Source: Prevotella fusca JCM 17724
Lineage (GTDB): Bacteria; Bacteroidota; Bacteroidia; Bacteroidales; Bacteroidaceae
Assembly: GCF_001262015.1 (NCBI RefSeq)
Contig: NZ_CP012074.1
Coordinates: 1,277,001-1,341,000, forward strand
Length of the DNA: 64,000 nt
Direction: 5' to 3'
This document shows, in pieces, positions 9,268 through 18,412 of this stretch. The notes below the pieces were generated by a model. That model had not been told where the DNA came from and ran no database searches. It worked only from the letters and a program-made list of their open reading frames with translations. A program made the translations under genes and the position numbers. Every line of letters begins with the position of its first letter. Position 1 is the stretch's first letter.

Positions 9268-10644
9268 ATGGAACTCAAAGATATTAAATCAGTTTATTTC
9301 GTAGGTGCAGGCGGCATCGGCATGAGTGCTATTGCCCGCTACTTCCTTCACAAAGGAATGAAGGTAGCTGGATATGACAAGACTCCGTCCGAACTCACCC
9401 ATAACCTGAAGAAAGAGGGTATGGATATTCACTATGAGGAGAATATCCAACTTGTCCCTGCGGCATGCAAAGAACCGGCTTCAACACTGGTTATATACAC
9501 CCCTGCCGTTCCTTCAAACCATGCAGAACTGGTTTACTTCCGTGAGAACGGCTTTGAGATTCAGAAACGTGCACAGGTACTCGGCACTCTCACCCGCACA
9601 CACAAGGGACTTTGCTTTGCCGGCACACACGGAAAGACAACAACTTCCAGTATGTGTGCACACCTTATGCACCAGAGTCATCTGGACTGCAACGCCTTCC
9701 TTGGTGGCATTTCCAAGAACTACGGCACTAACTATATCCTCTCTGACCACAGCGACTATGTTGTGATTGAGGCGGATGAATTCGACCGTTCTTTCCACTG
9801 GCTCCGCCCTTGGATGAGCGTCATCACCTCTACAGACCCCGACCATCTGGACATCTATGGCACAGAAGAGGCTTACCTTGAGAGCTTCCGTCACTATACG
9901 GAACTCATCCAGCAGGGCGGTGCACTCATTATCCGCAAAGGGCTGAAGATGAAGCAGCATGTTCAGGACGGCGTGAAGGTTTACGACTACAGTCGTGACG
10001 AAGGCGATTTCCATGCCGAGAATGTGCGCATTGAAAACGGAACCATTACCTTCGACTTCATTTCTCCTATCGAGAACGTAAAGAACATAGAGTTAGGACA
10101 ACCCATCCCTATCAATATAGAGAACAGCATTTCTGCAATGGCGATGGCACAGCTCAACGGCTGTACGGCTGATGAACTACGTAACGGCATGAAAACATAC
10201 GGTGGTGTTGACCGTCGTTTCGACTTCAAAATCAAGAACGAACGCCACGTATTCCTCTCTGACTATGCCCATCATCCAAAGGAGATTCTGCAGAGTGCAA
10301 AGAGTCTCAAGGAGCTTTACACAGACAGAAAGGTCACAGCCATCTTCCAGCCACACCTCTATACCCGTACACGTGACTTCTATAAAGAGTTTGCTGATGC
10401 ACTCAGTCATTTTGACGAGGTGGTCTTGACCGAGATTTATCCTGCACGCGAAGAGCCTATTCCAGGCGTAACGAGCAGTCTCATCTACGACAATCTCCGT
10501 CCTGACATTGAGAAACAGATGATCCAGAAGGACAACGTCCTCGACTTCGTCAACTCACGGGACTTTGACGTACTAGTAGTGCTGGGCGCTGGCAATCTTG
10601 ACAATTATGTCCCACAGATTGCCGATATACTCAACAAAAAGTAA
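9268..10644 (+). CDS. murC: UDP-N-acetylmuramate--L-alanine ligase MurC
   Basis: Cytoplasmic Mur ligase catalysing the first amino-acid addition, L-Ala to UDP-MurNAc. The N-terminal Rossmann motif VGAGGIGMSAIAR, the ATP loop FAGTHGKTTTSSM (about residue 118) and the C-terminal motif DYAHHPKEI are all present. Length is 458 residues. The order murG-murC-ftsQ with no ddl between murC and ftsQ is usual in Bacteroidetes. Confidence 0.95.
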   Translation: MELKDIKSVYFVGAGGIGMSAIARYFLHKGMKVAGYDKTPSELTHNLKKEGMDIHYEENIQLVPAACKEPASTLVIYTPAVPSNHAELVYFRENGFEIQKRAQVLGTLTRTHKGLCFAGTHGKTTTSSMCAHLMHQSHLDCNAFLGGISKNYGTNYILSDHSDYVVIEADEFDRSFHWLRPWMSVITSTDPDHLDIYGTEEAYLESFRHYTELIQQGGALIIRKGLKMKQHVQDGVKVYDYSRDEGDFHAENVRIENGTITFDFISPIENVKNIELGQPIPINIENSISAMAMAQLNGCTADELRNGMKTYGGVDRRFDFKIKNERHVFLSDYAHHPKEILQSAKSLKELYTDRKVTAIFQPHLYTRTRDFYKEFADALSHFDEVVLTEIYPAREEPIPGVTSSLIYDNLRPDIEKQMIQKDNVLDFVNSRDFDVLVVLGAGNLDNYVPQIADILNKK

Positions 10645-10709
10645 AAGAGCAAAAGTTAAATATATAAAAGACAAGAAAGTAAAGGATCTTAAAGCAGAAG
10701 AGAGAAGAT

Positions 10710-11648
10710 ATGCACATTCGGTGGAAAAAGATAATTATCACTGCGCTGGACATCGTGCTGGCTATCTATCTCATCATGGCTATAACCGCATGGAACAAGC
10801 CTGATGAGAGCAAGATGCTGTGCTCCAAGGTGAACATCAACATATCCGATTCCAACAACGCAGGCTTTCTTACCGCCGGAGAAATCAAACATATCTTAGA
10901 GAAAGCCCACCTTTACCCACTCAAAAAAAACATGTCGGACATCAATCCGCGTGACATTGAGGAAGCCTTGAAAATAGGACCATTCGTAAAGACAGCAGAG
11001 TGTTACAAGACAAAAGACGGACACATCAACATCAGCATCACACAGCGCATGCCGATTATCCGTATCAAAAGCAAACACGGGGCTGACTTCTATCTTGACG
11101 ACAATGGCGGAATACTTCCCAACTCCAACTACACCAGCGACTTGATTATCGCCACGGGCAATATTGACAACAACTTTGCCCGTCTTTACGTTGCTCCGCT
11201 TGCCAAGGCTATCAGTGCTTCACCGCTGTGGTTGAACCAGATTGAACAAATAAATGTCTTGCCAGACAGGGGAATAGAATTAGTCCCGCGCGTTGGCGAC
11301 CATATCATCTTCATGGGCTATTTGCCACAGAACAAAGGTCCTTGGACACGGAAACATGAGATAAACCTCTTCGTAATGAAGAAGCTGTCACGTCTGGAGA
11401 AATTCTACCGATATGGACTTTCACAGGCCGGATGGAACAAATACTCTTACATCGACATAGAATTCGACAACCAAATCATCTGTAAACGACGCGATGAAAA
11501 AGCCGAGAAAGCTGAACAGGAGGAACTGACAAAGGAGGCAAAAGCCGAACAGGCTGAGAACAATCAACGTACAGAAGAGGAGGAAAGGGAGAAAGCCCGC
11601 AAGGAAGTTGAACGGCAGGAGCATGCCACAGACGGACCTACGGAATAA
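10710..11648 (+). CDS. ftsQ: Cell division protein FtsQ-like
   Basis: Bitopic divisome protein with a short N terminus, one membrane helix (about residues 6-26), a POTRA-like segment and a beta domain in the periplasm. Sequence conservation of FtsQ is low and the call rests on architecture plus position between murC and ftsA. The C terminus (about 245-312) is an unusual tail dominated by Glu, Lys, Ala and Gln that looks like a charged helix or coiled coil. ftsA follows after 50 bp. Confidence 0.85.
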   Translation: MHIRWKKIIITALDIVLAIYLIMAITAWNKPDESKMLCSKVNINISDSNNAGFLTAGEIKHILEKAHLYPLKKNMSDINPRDIEEALKIGPFVKTAECYKTKDGHINISITQRMPIIRIKSKHGADFYLDDNGGILPNSNYTSDLIIATGNIDNNFARLYVAPLAKAISASPLWLNQIEQINVLPDRGIELVPRVGDHIIFMGYLPQNKGPWTRKHEINLFVMKKLSRLEKFYRYGLSQAGWNKYSYIDIEFDNQIICKRRDEKAEKAEQEELTKEAKAEQAENNQRTEEEEREKARKEVERQEHATDGPTE

Positions 11649-11698
11649 GAAACAACCAATTTAGGGAATATAAATAAGCAACATAATACTTAACGAAT

Positions 11699-13150
11699 AT
11701 GGCAGAGTTCATAGTAGCCATTGAATTAGGCTCATCAAAGATTACGGGAATCGCTGGCAAAAAGAATCTTGACGGCAGCATCTCCGTGCTTGCCGTTGTA
11801 AAGGAAGACGCATCACAGTGTATTCGCAAGGGTGTCGTCTACAACATCGACAAGACCGGACAGTGCCTCACTGGCATCATCAACAAACTGAGAAAGCAAC
11901 TGAAGCATGAGATTTCCCAGGTCTATGTTGGCGTGGGAGGTCAGTCCATACGCAGTGTACGCAACGTTATCGTAAAGGATCTGCCAACAGATACTATCAT
12001 CACGTCAGACATGATTAACGAGTTGATGGATGCCAACCGCAACATGACTTATCCAGAGCAGGAGATTCTCGATGCTGCCACACAGGAATACAAGGTTGAC
12101 AATCAGTACTCTCTTGACCCGGTTGGTATCAAGGCTACCCGTCTGGAGGGTAACTTCCTCAACATTCTCTGGCGCAAGGCTTTCTACGACAACCTTAACA
12201 ACTGCTTTGAGAAGTCGGGCATCTCTATTGCTGAGATGTATCTTGCACCATTGGCAATGGCTGATGCCGTACTGAGCGAGGCTGAGAAACGTGGCGGCTG
12301 CGTATTGGTTGACTTTGGTGCTGACACGACTACCGTTTCCGTCTATTACAAGAACATTCTCCGCCATCTGGCTGTCATCCCATTGGGTGGCAACAACATC
12401 ACAAAGGACATTGCAAGTCTGCAGATGGAAGAGAAAGATGCCGAGGCTATGAAGCTCAAGTATGGTTCAGCTTATACGGAGAACAATGATATCGACAACA
12501 ACCTGAAATATTCCATCGATGCTGAACGTAGCATTGACAGCCGCAAGTTCATCGAGATTGTTGAGGCACGTGTTGAGGAAATCATTGAGAATGTATGGTG
12601 CCAGGTACCGTCTGACTATGCTGATAAGCTCCTCGGCGGATTCATCCTCACAGGTGGCGGAATGAACTTGAAGAACATTGAGCGTTGTATCCGCAACATC
12701 ACACATATCGACAAGATTCGTAAGGCAAACTTCGTCACACACACCATTACTTCAAGCAATGCCGACATTACAGCCAAGCATGGTGACATGAACACCATCC
12801 TCGGTCTGCTGGCAAAGGGAGACATGAACTGTGCCGGACCAGAATACAACCCAGCACAGAACAACCTCTTCAACAACAACGAAGTAACAGTAGCTACCCC
12901 TACCGAGCAGCCTTACACACCGACGGCAAACAACCGCCAGGGACAGGGAATCGTCCCTACACCAGAAGAGAAGAAGAAGGCCGAAGCTGAACGTCGTAAG
13001 CGTGAGGAAGAAGAGCGCAAGCAGCGTGAGGAAGAGGAAGCAAGAGAGCGCGAACTCGAAGAGGAAAAGCGTCGCAACAGCTTCTGGAACAAATTCTCAC
13101 GCAAAGTGAAAGAGTTTGGAAAAACGATTATAGCCGAGGATGAAGAATAA
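11699..13150 (+). CDS. ftsA: Cell division protein FtsA
   Basis: Actin-like ATPase that tethers FtsZ to the membrane. The N-terminal phosphate-binding segment AIELGSSKITG and the later motifs LVDFGADTTTVSVY and FILTGGGMNLKNIE mark the actin fold. The C terminus has a Pro/Gln-rich linker, then a Glu/Arg/Lys stretch (about 420-460), then a possible amphipathic end (FWNKFSRKVKEFGKTI) that would serve as the membrane-targeting helix. Length is 483 residues. ftsZ begins 61 bp later. Confidence 0.95.
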   Translation: MAEFIVAIELGSSKITGIAGKKNLDGSISVLAVVKEDASQCIRKGVVYNIDKTGQCLTGIINKLRKQLKHEISQVYVGVGGQSIRSVRNVIVKDLPTDTIITSDMINELMDANRNMTYPEQEILDAATQEYKVDNQYSLDPVGIKATRLEGNFLNILWRKAFYDNLNNCFEKSGISIAEMYLAPLAMADAVLSEAEKRGGCVLVDFGADTTTVSVYYKNILRHLAVIPLGGNNITKDIASLQMEEKDAEAMKLKYGSAYTENNDIDNNLKYSIDAERSIDSRKFIEIVEARVEEIIENVWCQVPSDYADKLLGGFILTGGGMNLKNIERCIRNITHIDKIRKANFVTHTITSSNADITAKHGDMNTILGLLAKGDMNCAGPEYNPAQNNLFNNNEVTVATPTEQPYTPTANNRQGQGIVPTPEEKKKAEAERRKREEEERKQREEEEARERELEEEKRRNSFWNKFSRKVKEFGKTIIAEDEE

Positions 13151-13211
13151 TCAAGCCTTCGCCCTACCCACAACAAAAGAACATAGGAAATTAAAATAGA
13201 TACATACTGTT

Positions 13212-14537
13212 ATGGTAGACAACAATAACAAAATAGATATATTAGACTTCGGTGACGGTGATGTTGCCGACAGCATCATCAAGGTCATTGGTGTCGGTGG
13301 CGGCGGCGGCAACGCCGTTAACCACATGTACAGAGAAGGAATCCATGACGTTACCTTCGTACTCTGCAACACGGATGCACAAGCCCTCAACGACTCTCCT
13401 GTTCCAGTTCATCTGCGGCTTGGCAAGGAGGGATTAGGAGCTGGCAACCGCCCTGAGCGGGCACGCCAGGCAGCTGAAGACACGATCGAGGACATCAAGA
13501 ATATGCTTAATGACGGTACGAAGATGGCGTTTATCACTGCCGGAATGGGTGGCGGTACGGGTACTGGTGCAGCACCTGTCATCGCACGTGTCAGCAAGGA
13601 GCTGGGCATCCTTACCGTGGGTATTGTTACTATTCCCTTCCGATTCGAGGGAGCTAAGAAGATTGACCAGGCTTTGGATGGTGTTGAGGAGATGGCAAAG
13701 CACGTTGATGCACTGCTCGTTATCAACAACGAGCGTCTACGTGAGATTTATCCGGAACTGAGCTTGCTCAATGGTTTCCGCAAGGCTGATGACACACTGA
13801 GCGTGGCTGCCAAGAGTATTGCAGAAATCATCACCGTTCACGGTATTATGAATCTCGACTTCAATGATGTCAAGACTGTCCTCAAGGATGGTGGCGTTGC
13901 TATCATGTCAACCGGTTATGGTGAAGGTGAGGGTCGTGTGAAGCAGGCGATTGAGGATGCACTCAACTCACCGTTGCTCAACGATAACGATGTCTATAAG
14001 TCAAAGAAGATTCTGCTCTCTATCAACTTCAACAGTGACGACAAGGACAACCCTGGCCTGACGATGGAGGAGATGGGTGACGTAACGGAATTCATGAACC
14101 ACTTCAGTGCTGACTTCGAACTGAAATGGGGACTTGCCATTGACCCTGAACTTGACAAGAAGGTCAAGGTTACTATCCTTGCAACTGGCTTCGGCATTGA
14201 GGACGTTGACGGTATGGGCAACCATATCAAGAAGCAGACACAGGAAGATGCCGCACGTCTTGCAGAGGAAGAGGAGAAAGCTGCTGAGCGTCGCGACCGT
14301 CGTGAGCGTTTCTATAAGGACAACAACAGCTCTCAATACAAGCACCGTCCACACATCTACCGCTTCACAGCCGACGAGCTCGACAACGAGGATGTTATCC
14401 TTGCTGTAGAGAACACACCGACCTACAAGCGTACCAAGCAGATGATCAAGGACATCAAACGCATCAGTACTCCTGAACAGGATGTACAGGAGAACGAAAA
14501 CAAGGATACCGTTGAGGGTGTCATCAGCTTCGTATAA
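13212..14537 (+). CDS. ftsZ: Cell division GTPase FtsZ
   Basis: Tubulin-like GTPase forming the Z ring. The signature GGGTGTGAAPVIA (about residues 112-124) and NTDAQAL are intact, and the T7-loop region reads NLDFNDVKTVL. A long charged linker after about residue 330 leads to a short conserved tail ending GVISFV, which probably contacts FtsA. Length is 441. It is the last gene of the dcw cluster and is followed directly by a strong terminator. Confidence 0.97.
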   Translation: MVDNNNKIDILDFGDGDVADSIIKVIGVGGGGGNAVNHMYREGIHDVTFVLCNTDAQALNDSPVPVHLRLGKEGLGAGNRPERARQAAEDTIEDIKNMLNDGTKMAFITAGMGGGTGTGAAPVIARVSKELGILTVGIVTIPFRFEGAKKIDQALDGVEEMAKHVDALLVINNERLREIYPELSLLNGFRKADDTLSVAAKSIAEIITVHGIMNLDFNDVKTVLKDGGVAIMSTGYGEGEGRVKQAIEDALNSPLLNDNDVYKSKKILLSINFNSDDKDNPGLTMEEMGDVTEFMNHFSADFELKWGLAIDPELDKKVKVTILATGFGIEDVDGMGNHIKKQTQEDAARLAEEEEKAAERRDRRERFYKDNNSSQYKHRPHIYRFTADELDNEDVILAVENTPTYKRTKQMIKDIKRISTPEQDVQENENKDTVEGVISFV

Positions 14538-14559
14538 TAGTGATATTTAGAATAATAAG

Positions 14560-14596
14560 AAAAGGCTGGACTTCGAAAGAGGTTCAGCCTTTTTTA
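14560..14596 (+). terminator. Rho-independent terminator after ftsZ
   Basis: Imperfect stem with left arm AAAAGGCTGGA and right arm GTTCAGCCTTTT around a purine-rich loop, ending in a T-run. It lies 23 bp after the ftsZ stop and closes the dcw transcription unit. Confidence 0.8.
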
Positions 14597-14691
14597 ATTC
14601 ATCAATCTTCTTCCTCATAAGCAGATAGCCCCCTTCCCGTTTAGGAGGTGTTGCCTTCCTAAAAGTCTCTTTAATCTTATATGCATTCTTA

Positions 14692-14757
14692 TTAAGCCTC
14701 CGCACCACAAGTGTTAGACCTCCGCACATAACGTGCTAAGCCTTAGCACACTCGTAA
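14692..14757 (-). repeat. 22-bp tandem array, GTGC family, downstream of ftsZ
   Basis: Three units of exactly 22 bp. On the minus strand each begins GTGC: GTGCTAAGGCTTAGCAC, then GTGCGGAGGTCTAACAC, then GTGCGGAGGCTTAATAA, each followed by five variable bases. The first core is a near-perfect dyad. It belongs to the same family as the arrays at 5099, 26228 and 54301. Confidence 0.8.
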
Positions 14758-14775
14758 AAGATGGCAAATATTCTC

Positions 14776-15267
14776 CTATTTAGAAGTACTTTCTTTCTTA
14801 CAAAGACTGATTCCAGAAATATAATAGACCGCTGGAAGTGGCTCTTTTAGATACAGTTCTACATCATAACGATTGCAAATATCTGAGAGGTCATAGTCAG
14901 TAAGTGAGAAAGGACGTTTAAAAGCTCTCCCCTTAAATCTGAAATAAATGTTATCTACTCTGCTAGTCGAATACCCACTCAATGGTACTTTATAAATCTT
15001 TTCGGGAAGATAATACGACCTTAATACCAGAGAGAGCCCAACTACTGCCCAACAAATACATGCGTTATTGACTATAGCATCAAAGCCCTTCGATGCTATC
15101 AACTTATCATATAAGACTGCCACAACCGTAACAACAATAAAGAGTCCAATATCATAAAATGATGCTACCAAAAATTCAAGATAGATAATATGACATCCTA
15201 TTATCAATAGCAACGAAAGAAAATTACGTAACTTACTTAACTTCACCTTATTATATAGTTCCTTCAT
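14776..15267 (-). CDS. Hypothetical membrane protein
   Basis: Not recognised. The 163-residue product has a basic N terminus, then two or three strongly hydrophobic segments (about residues 14-58 and 68-85), followed by a soluble, Tyr-rich C-terminal half of about 75 residues that probably faces one side of the membrane. Codon usage is more AT-rich than in the neighbouring dcw genes, which may indicate later acquisition. It stands alone between two repeat-rich intergenic stretches. Confidence 0.65.
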   Translation of the reverse strand: MKELYNKVKLSKLRNFLSLLLIIGCHIIYLEFLVASFYDIGLFIVVTVVAVLYDKLIASKGFDAIVNNACICWAVVGLSLVLRSYYLPEKIYKVPLSGYSTSRVDNIYFRFKGRAFKRPFSLTDYDLSDICNRYDVELYLKEPLPAVYYISGISLCKKESTSK

Positions 15268-15374
15268 TTTGCCTTATTTATAATATCACATCTATAAATT
15301 GTAGAGTAGACTCACCACAAATACGCTCCTCACATAGTCCTAAATATTAATCAATCCAAAGCAAACACCCAAAT

Positions 15375-15553
15375 AAAAACATATTCCCTCGAATGCGCAC
15401 TTCATCAACACCCAACAATAAACATCCAACACCCAAACGCAAAACATGTTCCCTCGGATGCGCACTTCATCAACACCCAACATTTAACATCCAACACCCA
15501 AACAAGCATTTGCACTTCATCAACACCCAACATTTAACACCCAACACCCAACA
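15375..15553. repeat. Minisatellite-like repeats (CACTTCATCAACACCCAACA type)
   Basis: Three imperfect copies of a block beginning CACTTCATCAACACCCAACA start at 15398, 15463 and 15513. The first two are preceded by CCCTCGAATGCG or CCCTCGGATGCG. The block itself consists of CAACACCC, AACATCC and AACATTT words. The last copy runs into the 3' end of the adjacent transporter gene. A fragment of the complementary sequence (GGTGTTGGGTGTTAG) lies at about 51220, before infB. Confidence 0.8.
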
Positions 15554-16580
15554 CAGGCACCAGATACTTTGCTAAGCAATAACCTCCAACTATCAGCCAG
15601 CACCAAAGGATAGCAGCCAAGAGAAAAGGCTTGAAACCTGCTTTCTTGAACTTATCAATACTCGTCTCTGCACCTAAAGCAGACATTGCCATTGTAAGGA
15701 GAAAAGTATCAAGTGTATTGATAAAATCAACAAGCTCTTTCGGAAGTAAATTCAAGGAGTTAAAACCGATGACAACAAGGAAGAGAATAGCAAACCAAGG
15801 GATGTTTATCTTGCTACTACCGCCAGCTTCCTCACTTCGTCCTGCAACATCCTTTGCCACAAAGAAAGCAATGACCAGCAATACAGGCACAAGCATCATC
15901 ACACGAATCATCTTAACGATAATCGCAGAATTGCTCACAGCTGCCCCCATTGCATTACCTGCACCAACGACATGAGCCACCTCATGAATCGTTGAACCAG
16001 TATAGATTCCCATTGCGTCTGGCGTTAAGTCAAAGACTCCTGCCCGATAAAGAACAGGATACAGGAACATGGATAGTGTACCGAAGATTACCACCGTCGC
16101 TACCGCCACAGCTGTCTTATAAGGCTTCGGACGGATAGCCCCATCCACTCCTAACACCGCTGCAGCTCCACAGATACCACTCCCACAAGCAGCCAAAAGG
16201 GCTATACTGCGGTCCATTTTCAAGAGCTTGCCCAGCAAAACACCCAAGAGAATTGTTCCGCATACGATAATCGCATCCACAATTATAGCAGAAAAGCCCA
16301 CAGCTACCACGTCTTGAAAGGTCAGACGAAAGCCATAAAGGATAATGCCGAAGCGCAACACACGCTTCCCACAGAAGGCAATGCCCGGCACCCAGGTCTC
16401 TGGAAGATTATTGCGAAGGCTATTGGCATAAAGCATACCCAGGATGATACCAACGACCATCGGACTTAACGAAAGTGCCTTCACCCATCCCATATCACCG
16501 ATATAGAACGCTGCACAGGCAAACAAGGTAATCAGCAGCACGCCATGAAGCATACTGCTGAGCTGTTCTGTTAATTTCAT
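15534..16580 (-). CDS. YeiH-family putative sulfate exporter / conserved integral membrane protein
   Basis: A polytopic inner-membrane protein of 348 residues with about nine or ten hydrophobic helices. Motifs seen in the YeiH (PSE) family are GIILGMLYANSLRNNLP, LLAACGSGICGAAAVLG and GIYTGSTIHEVAHVVGAG. Substrate is not established for most members; sulfonate or sulfate export has been proposed. The last six codons (VLGVGC) and the stop fall inside the CAACACCC repeat, so the natural C terminus appears to have been set by the repeat. Confidence 0.85.
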   Translation of the reverse strand: MKLTEQLSSMLHGVLLITLFACAAFYIGDMGWVKALSLSPMVVGIILGMLYANSLRNNLPETWVPGIAFCGKRVLRFGIILYGFRLTFQDVVAVGFSAIIVDAIIVCGTILLGVLLGKLLKMDRSIALLAACGSGICGAAAVLGVDGAIRPKPYKTAVAVATVVIFGTLSMFLYPVLYRAGVFDLTPDAMGIYTGSTIHEVAHVVGAGNAMGAAVSNSAIIVKMIRVMMLVPVLLVIAFFVAKDVAGRSEEAGGSSKINIPWFAILFLVVIGFNSLNLLPKELVDFINTLDTFLLTMAMSALGAETSIDKFKKAGFKPFLLAAILWCWLIVGGYCLAKYLVPVLGVGC

Positions 16581-16679
16581 AGACTTACATATTATATATA
16601 GACAAAGTTAGACACTCAATGTTCCAAGCACACAAAAGTAATAAAAAAACAAACAACAAAATACCAATCGCGAATTATT

Positions 16680-16767
16680 ATCATGAAAAAAAGAAATTAT
16701 TTTCATGAAGATAAATATTTCTTTTCATGAAGATAAATATTTTTTTTCATGAAAATAATTCAATAAA
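16680..16767. repeat. 22-bp palindromic array, TTCATGAA family, downstream of recO
   Basis: Four TTCATGAA-type cores start at 16680 (ATCATGAA), 16702, 16724 and 16746, an exact 22-bp period. Between cores lies a second AT-rich dyad close to ATAAATATTTAT. It sits between the recO 3' end and the start of the YeiH-type gene, so it could act in recO termination or in expression of the transporter. Confidence 0.85.
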
Positions 16768-16837
16768 GACTACCTATAAGTATAATATACGGTTGCTTAG
16801 GAGCATTATTAACGCCTGAACAACATCGTAAAGCACC

Positions 16838-17563
16838 TTAACTAAACAGCTCACGCAGCACGTGAAAGCTCTTCAGTTCGGGCATATCAGGCACATGGAT
16901 GCGATAATAACGCAGGACCGTATCAGAGATTTGGTTGCGCTCGTGACGGGAAAGGCGGAAGAGGTGCATATTCTCATAGTCCATACGGATGAGACGGTTG
17001 ATGCCAGCTGCTTCAACAGGGAGCAGGTAGTCAGGATGAAGCGGAACACGACTGGTAAAAGTGGCATTGCGAAGGTCAAAGCAGGCACCGGGCTGAAAGG
17101 CATCAAGATTAGGGAAGAAACCCACAAAACGGCTCAGACGCATCATGAAGACAAGGTGGAAATTGGCGTAATCACGCTCAGCCTCATCCAGCCATTCCAT
17201 ACTCGCACACACATAATTATATAGGTGGACATTCTGCTGTTCACCGCGCGTAACATAATAAAGGAATTCAGAAAGGAAAAGAAGAATAGCCGACTTTACC
17301 GGATCAAAGGGGATAGAGCCGTAAGGGCGGAGGATGCGCACCTCCTTTATCCGTTGCAATGACGTACGCTGGCGGTAATCAAACTCAAGGTCAAGCAGGG
17401 TCAGCGGTTGGAAATACTGCTTCTTGATTTTGCCTTTAGCCGTCTTGGGAATACGTGTAATAAAGGAAATACGCCCCTCGAGCTCGGTAAACATGTCGAT
17501 TATCAGCGATGAATCACCGAACTTCAGAGAACGCAGAACTATAGCCTTTGACTTTAAAATCAT
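16838..17563 (-). CDS. recO: DNA repair protein RecO
   Basis: RecFOR-pathway protein that loads RecA on SSB-coated DNA and anneals strands. The N-terminal OB-fold segment begins MILKSKAIVLRSLKFGDSS and continues with RISFITRIPKTAKGK. The start at 17563 is preferred over an upstream ATG at 17587 because the extra eight residues do not fit the family and lie within a few bases of the promoter. Length from this start is 241 residues. A divergent promoter drives tRNA-Glu and rpsT. Confidence 0.9.
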   Translation of the reverse strand: MILKSKAIVLRSLKFGDSSLIIDMFTELEGRISFITRIPKTAKGKIKKQYFQPLTLLDLEFDYRQRTSLQRIKEVRILRPYGSIPFDPVKSAILLFLSEFLYYVTRGEQQNVHLYNYVCASMEWLDEAERDYANFHLVFMMRLSRFVGFFPNLDAFQPGACFDLRNATFTSRVPLHPDYLLPVEAAGINRLIRMDYENMHLFRLSRHERNQISDTVLRYYRIHVPDMPELKSFHVLRELFS

Positions 17564-17576
17564 ATTAAAAACAATG

Positions 17577-17584
17577 CAAAAGTA
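17577..17584 (-). promoter_or_regulatory. Candidate recO promoter (-7 element)
   Basis: On the minus strand TACTTTTG matches TAnnTTTG, 13 bases before the preferred recO start. The -33 box is weak. Confidence 0.45.
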
Positions 17585-17623
17585 CAAAAATACAGCATCT
17601 TACAGAAATTTATTCGCAAAAAG

Positions 17624-17655
17624 TTTGGCTGATTGAAATAAATGGGCTACCTTTG
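17624..17655 (+). promoter_or_regulatory. Promoter for tRNA-Glu and rpsT
   Basis: A textbook Bacteroidetes promoter: TTTG at 17624-17627, exactly 20 bp, then TACCTTTG at 17648-17655. It lies 18 bp before the tRNA. Confidence 0.8.
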
Positions 17656-17673
17656 CACCCGCAAAACAGCTAT

Positions 17674-17745
17674 GGTCCCTTCGTCTATCGGTTAGGACGA
17701 GAGATTTTCATTCTCTAAAGAGCAGTTCGACTCTGCTAGGGACTA
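17674..17745 (+). tRNA. tRNA-Glu (anticodon TTC)
   Basis: Cloverleaf assigned by eye: acceptor arms GGTCCCT and AGGGACT, D arm with GGTTAGGAC, anticodon stem AGAGA/TCTCT with loop TTTTCAT (anticodon TTC), and T arm AGCAG-TTCGACT-CTGCT. CCA is not encoded. The first rpsT codon follows 28 bp downstream with no terminator between, so the two are probably cotranscribed. Confidence 0.95.
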
Positions 17746-17773
17746 CAAGTAAAAATAAAAGAAGAAAACAAAG

Positions 17774-18028
17774 ATGGCAAATCACAAATCATCATTGAAG
17801 AGAATCCGTCAGGACAAGGTTAAGACCCTGCACAACAAATATTATGCTAAGACTATGCGTAACGCCGTTCGCAAGTTGCGTAATATGACGGATAAGGAAG
17901 AGGCTGTCAAGCTCTACCCTACCGTGCAGAAGATGTTGGACAAATTGGTTAAGACCAATATCATCCACCAGAACAAGGCAGCTAACTTGAAGTCTGCTCT
18001 CTGCAAGCACGTAGCTGCATTGGGATAA
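17774..18028 (+). CDS. rpsT: 30S ribosomal protein S20
   Basis: Small basic ribosomal protein of 84 residues that binds 16S rRNA. The family opening [13 protein letters not shown] and the C-terminal [17 protein letters not shown] are clear. It appears to share the promoter of the preceding tRNA-Glu and is followed by its own terminator. Confidence 0.97.
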   Translation: MANHKSSLKRIRQDKVKTLHNKYYAKTMRNAVRKLRNMTDKEEAVKLYPTVQKMLDKLVKTNIIHQNKAANLKSALCKHVAALG

Positions 18029-18063
18029 GAAAGGCTTTCAGTCATAGCTGAAAAGAATAACAG

Positions 18064-18095
18064 AGCCGTAATCCGAGAGGATTACGGCTTTCGTT
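18064..18095 (+). terminator. Terminator after rpsT
   Basis: Perfect 11-bp stem AGCCGTAATCC / GGATTACGGCT with loop GAGA, followed by a short T-rich stretch. Confidence 0.75.
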
Positions 18096-18412
18096 GTATA
18101 AAGCTATTTTACAATATTGAAGGCAAAACCGACGCCAAAGACAACGGAATTCGCCCCAACAGCAAGCAGGAACACACGAACCATGCAAGCAGAAACACCT
18201 TCCTACTGAAAGAAAACAGCAGGCTATCCAACAGAAGAAGAGGGTGAAAAAGCCGTATAAAAGAAAAAAGAAACGAAGAGTCTGCCACTTCCACGAGCTG
18301 AACCTTTCAACAAGGATTTTTTAGGAACAGCCTTATGTTTTTTGCAGCTTTTTATTTCCTCATGTAAAGGAAAAAGTGTATCTTTGCATACTATAAGAAC
18401 AATCTAACAAAA
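18096..18412 (+). promoter_or_regulatory. Intergenic region ahead of gyrB with a promoter
   Basis: About 300 bp with no supported gene. TATCTTTG at 18379-18386 matches the -7 consensus and lies 26 bp before the gyrB ATG; the -33 box is weak. No repeat or other structure was recognised in the rest. Confidence 0.5.
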
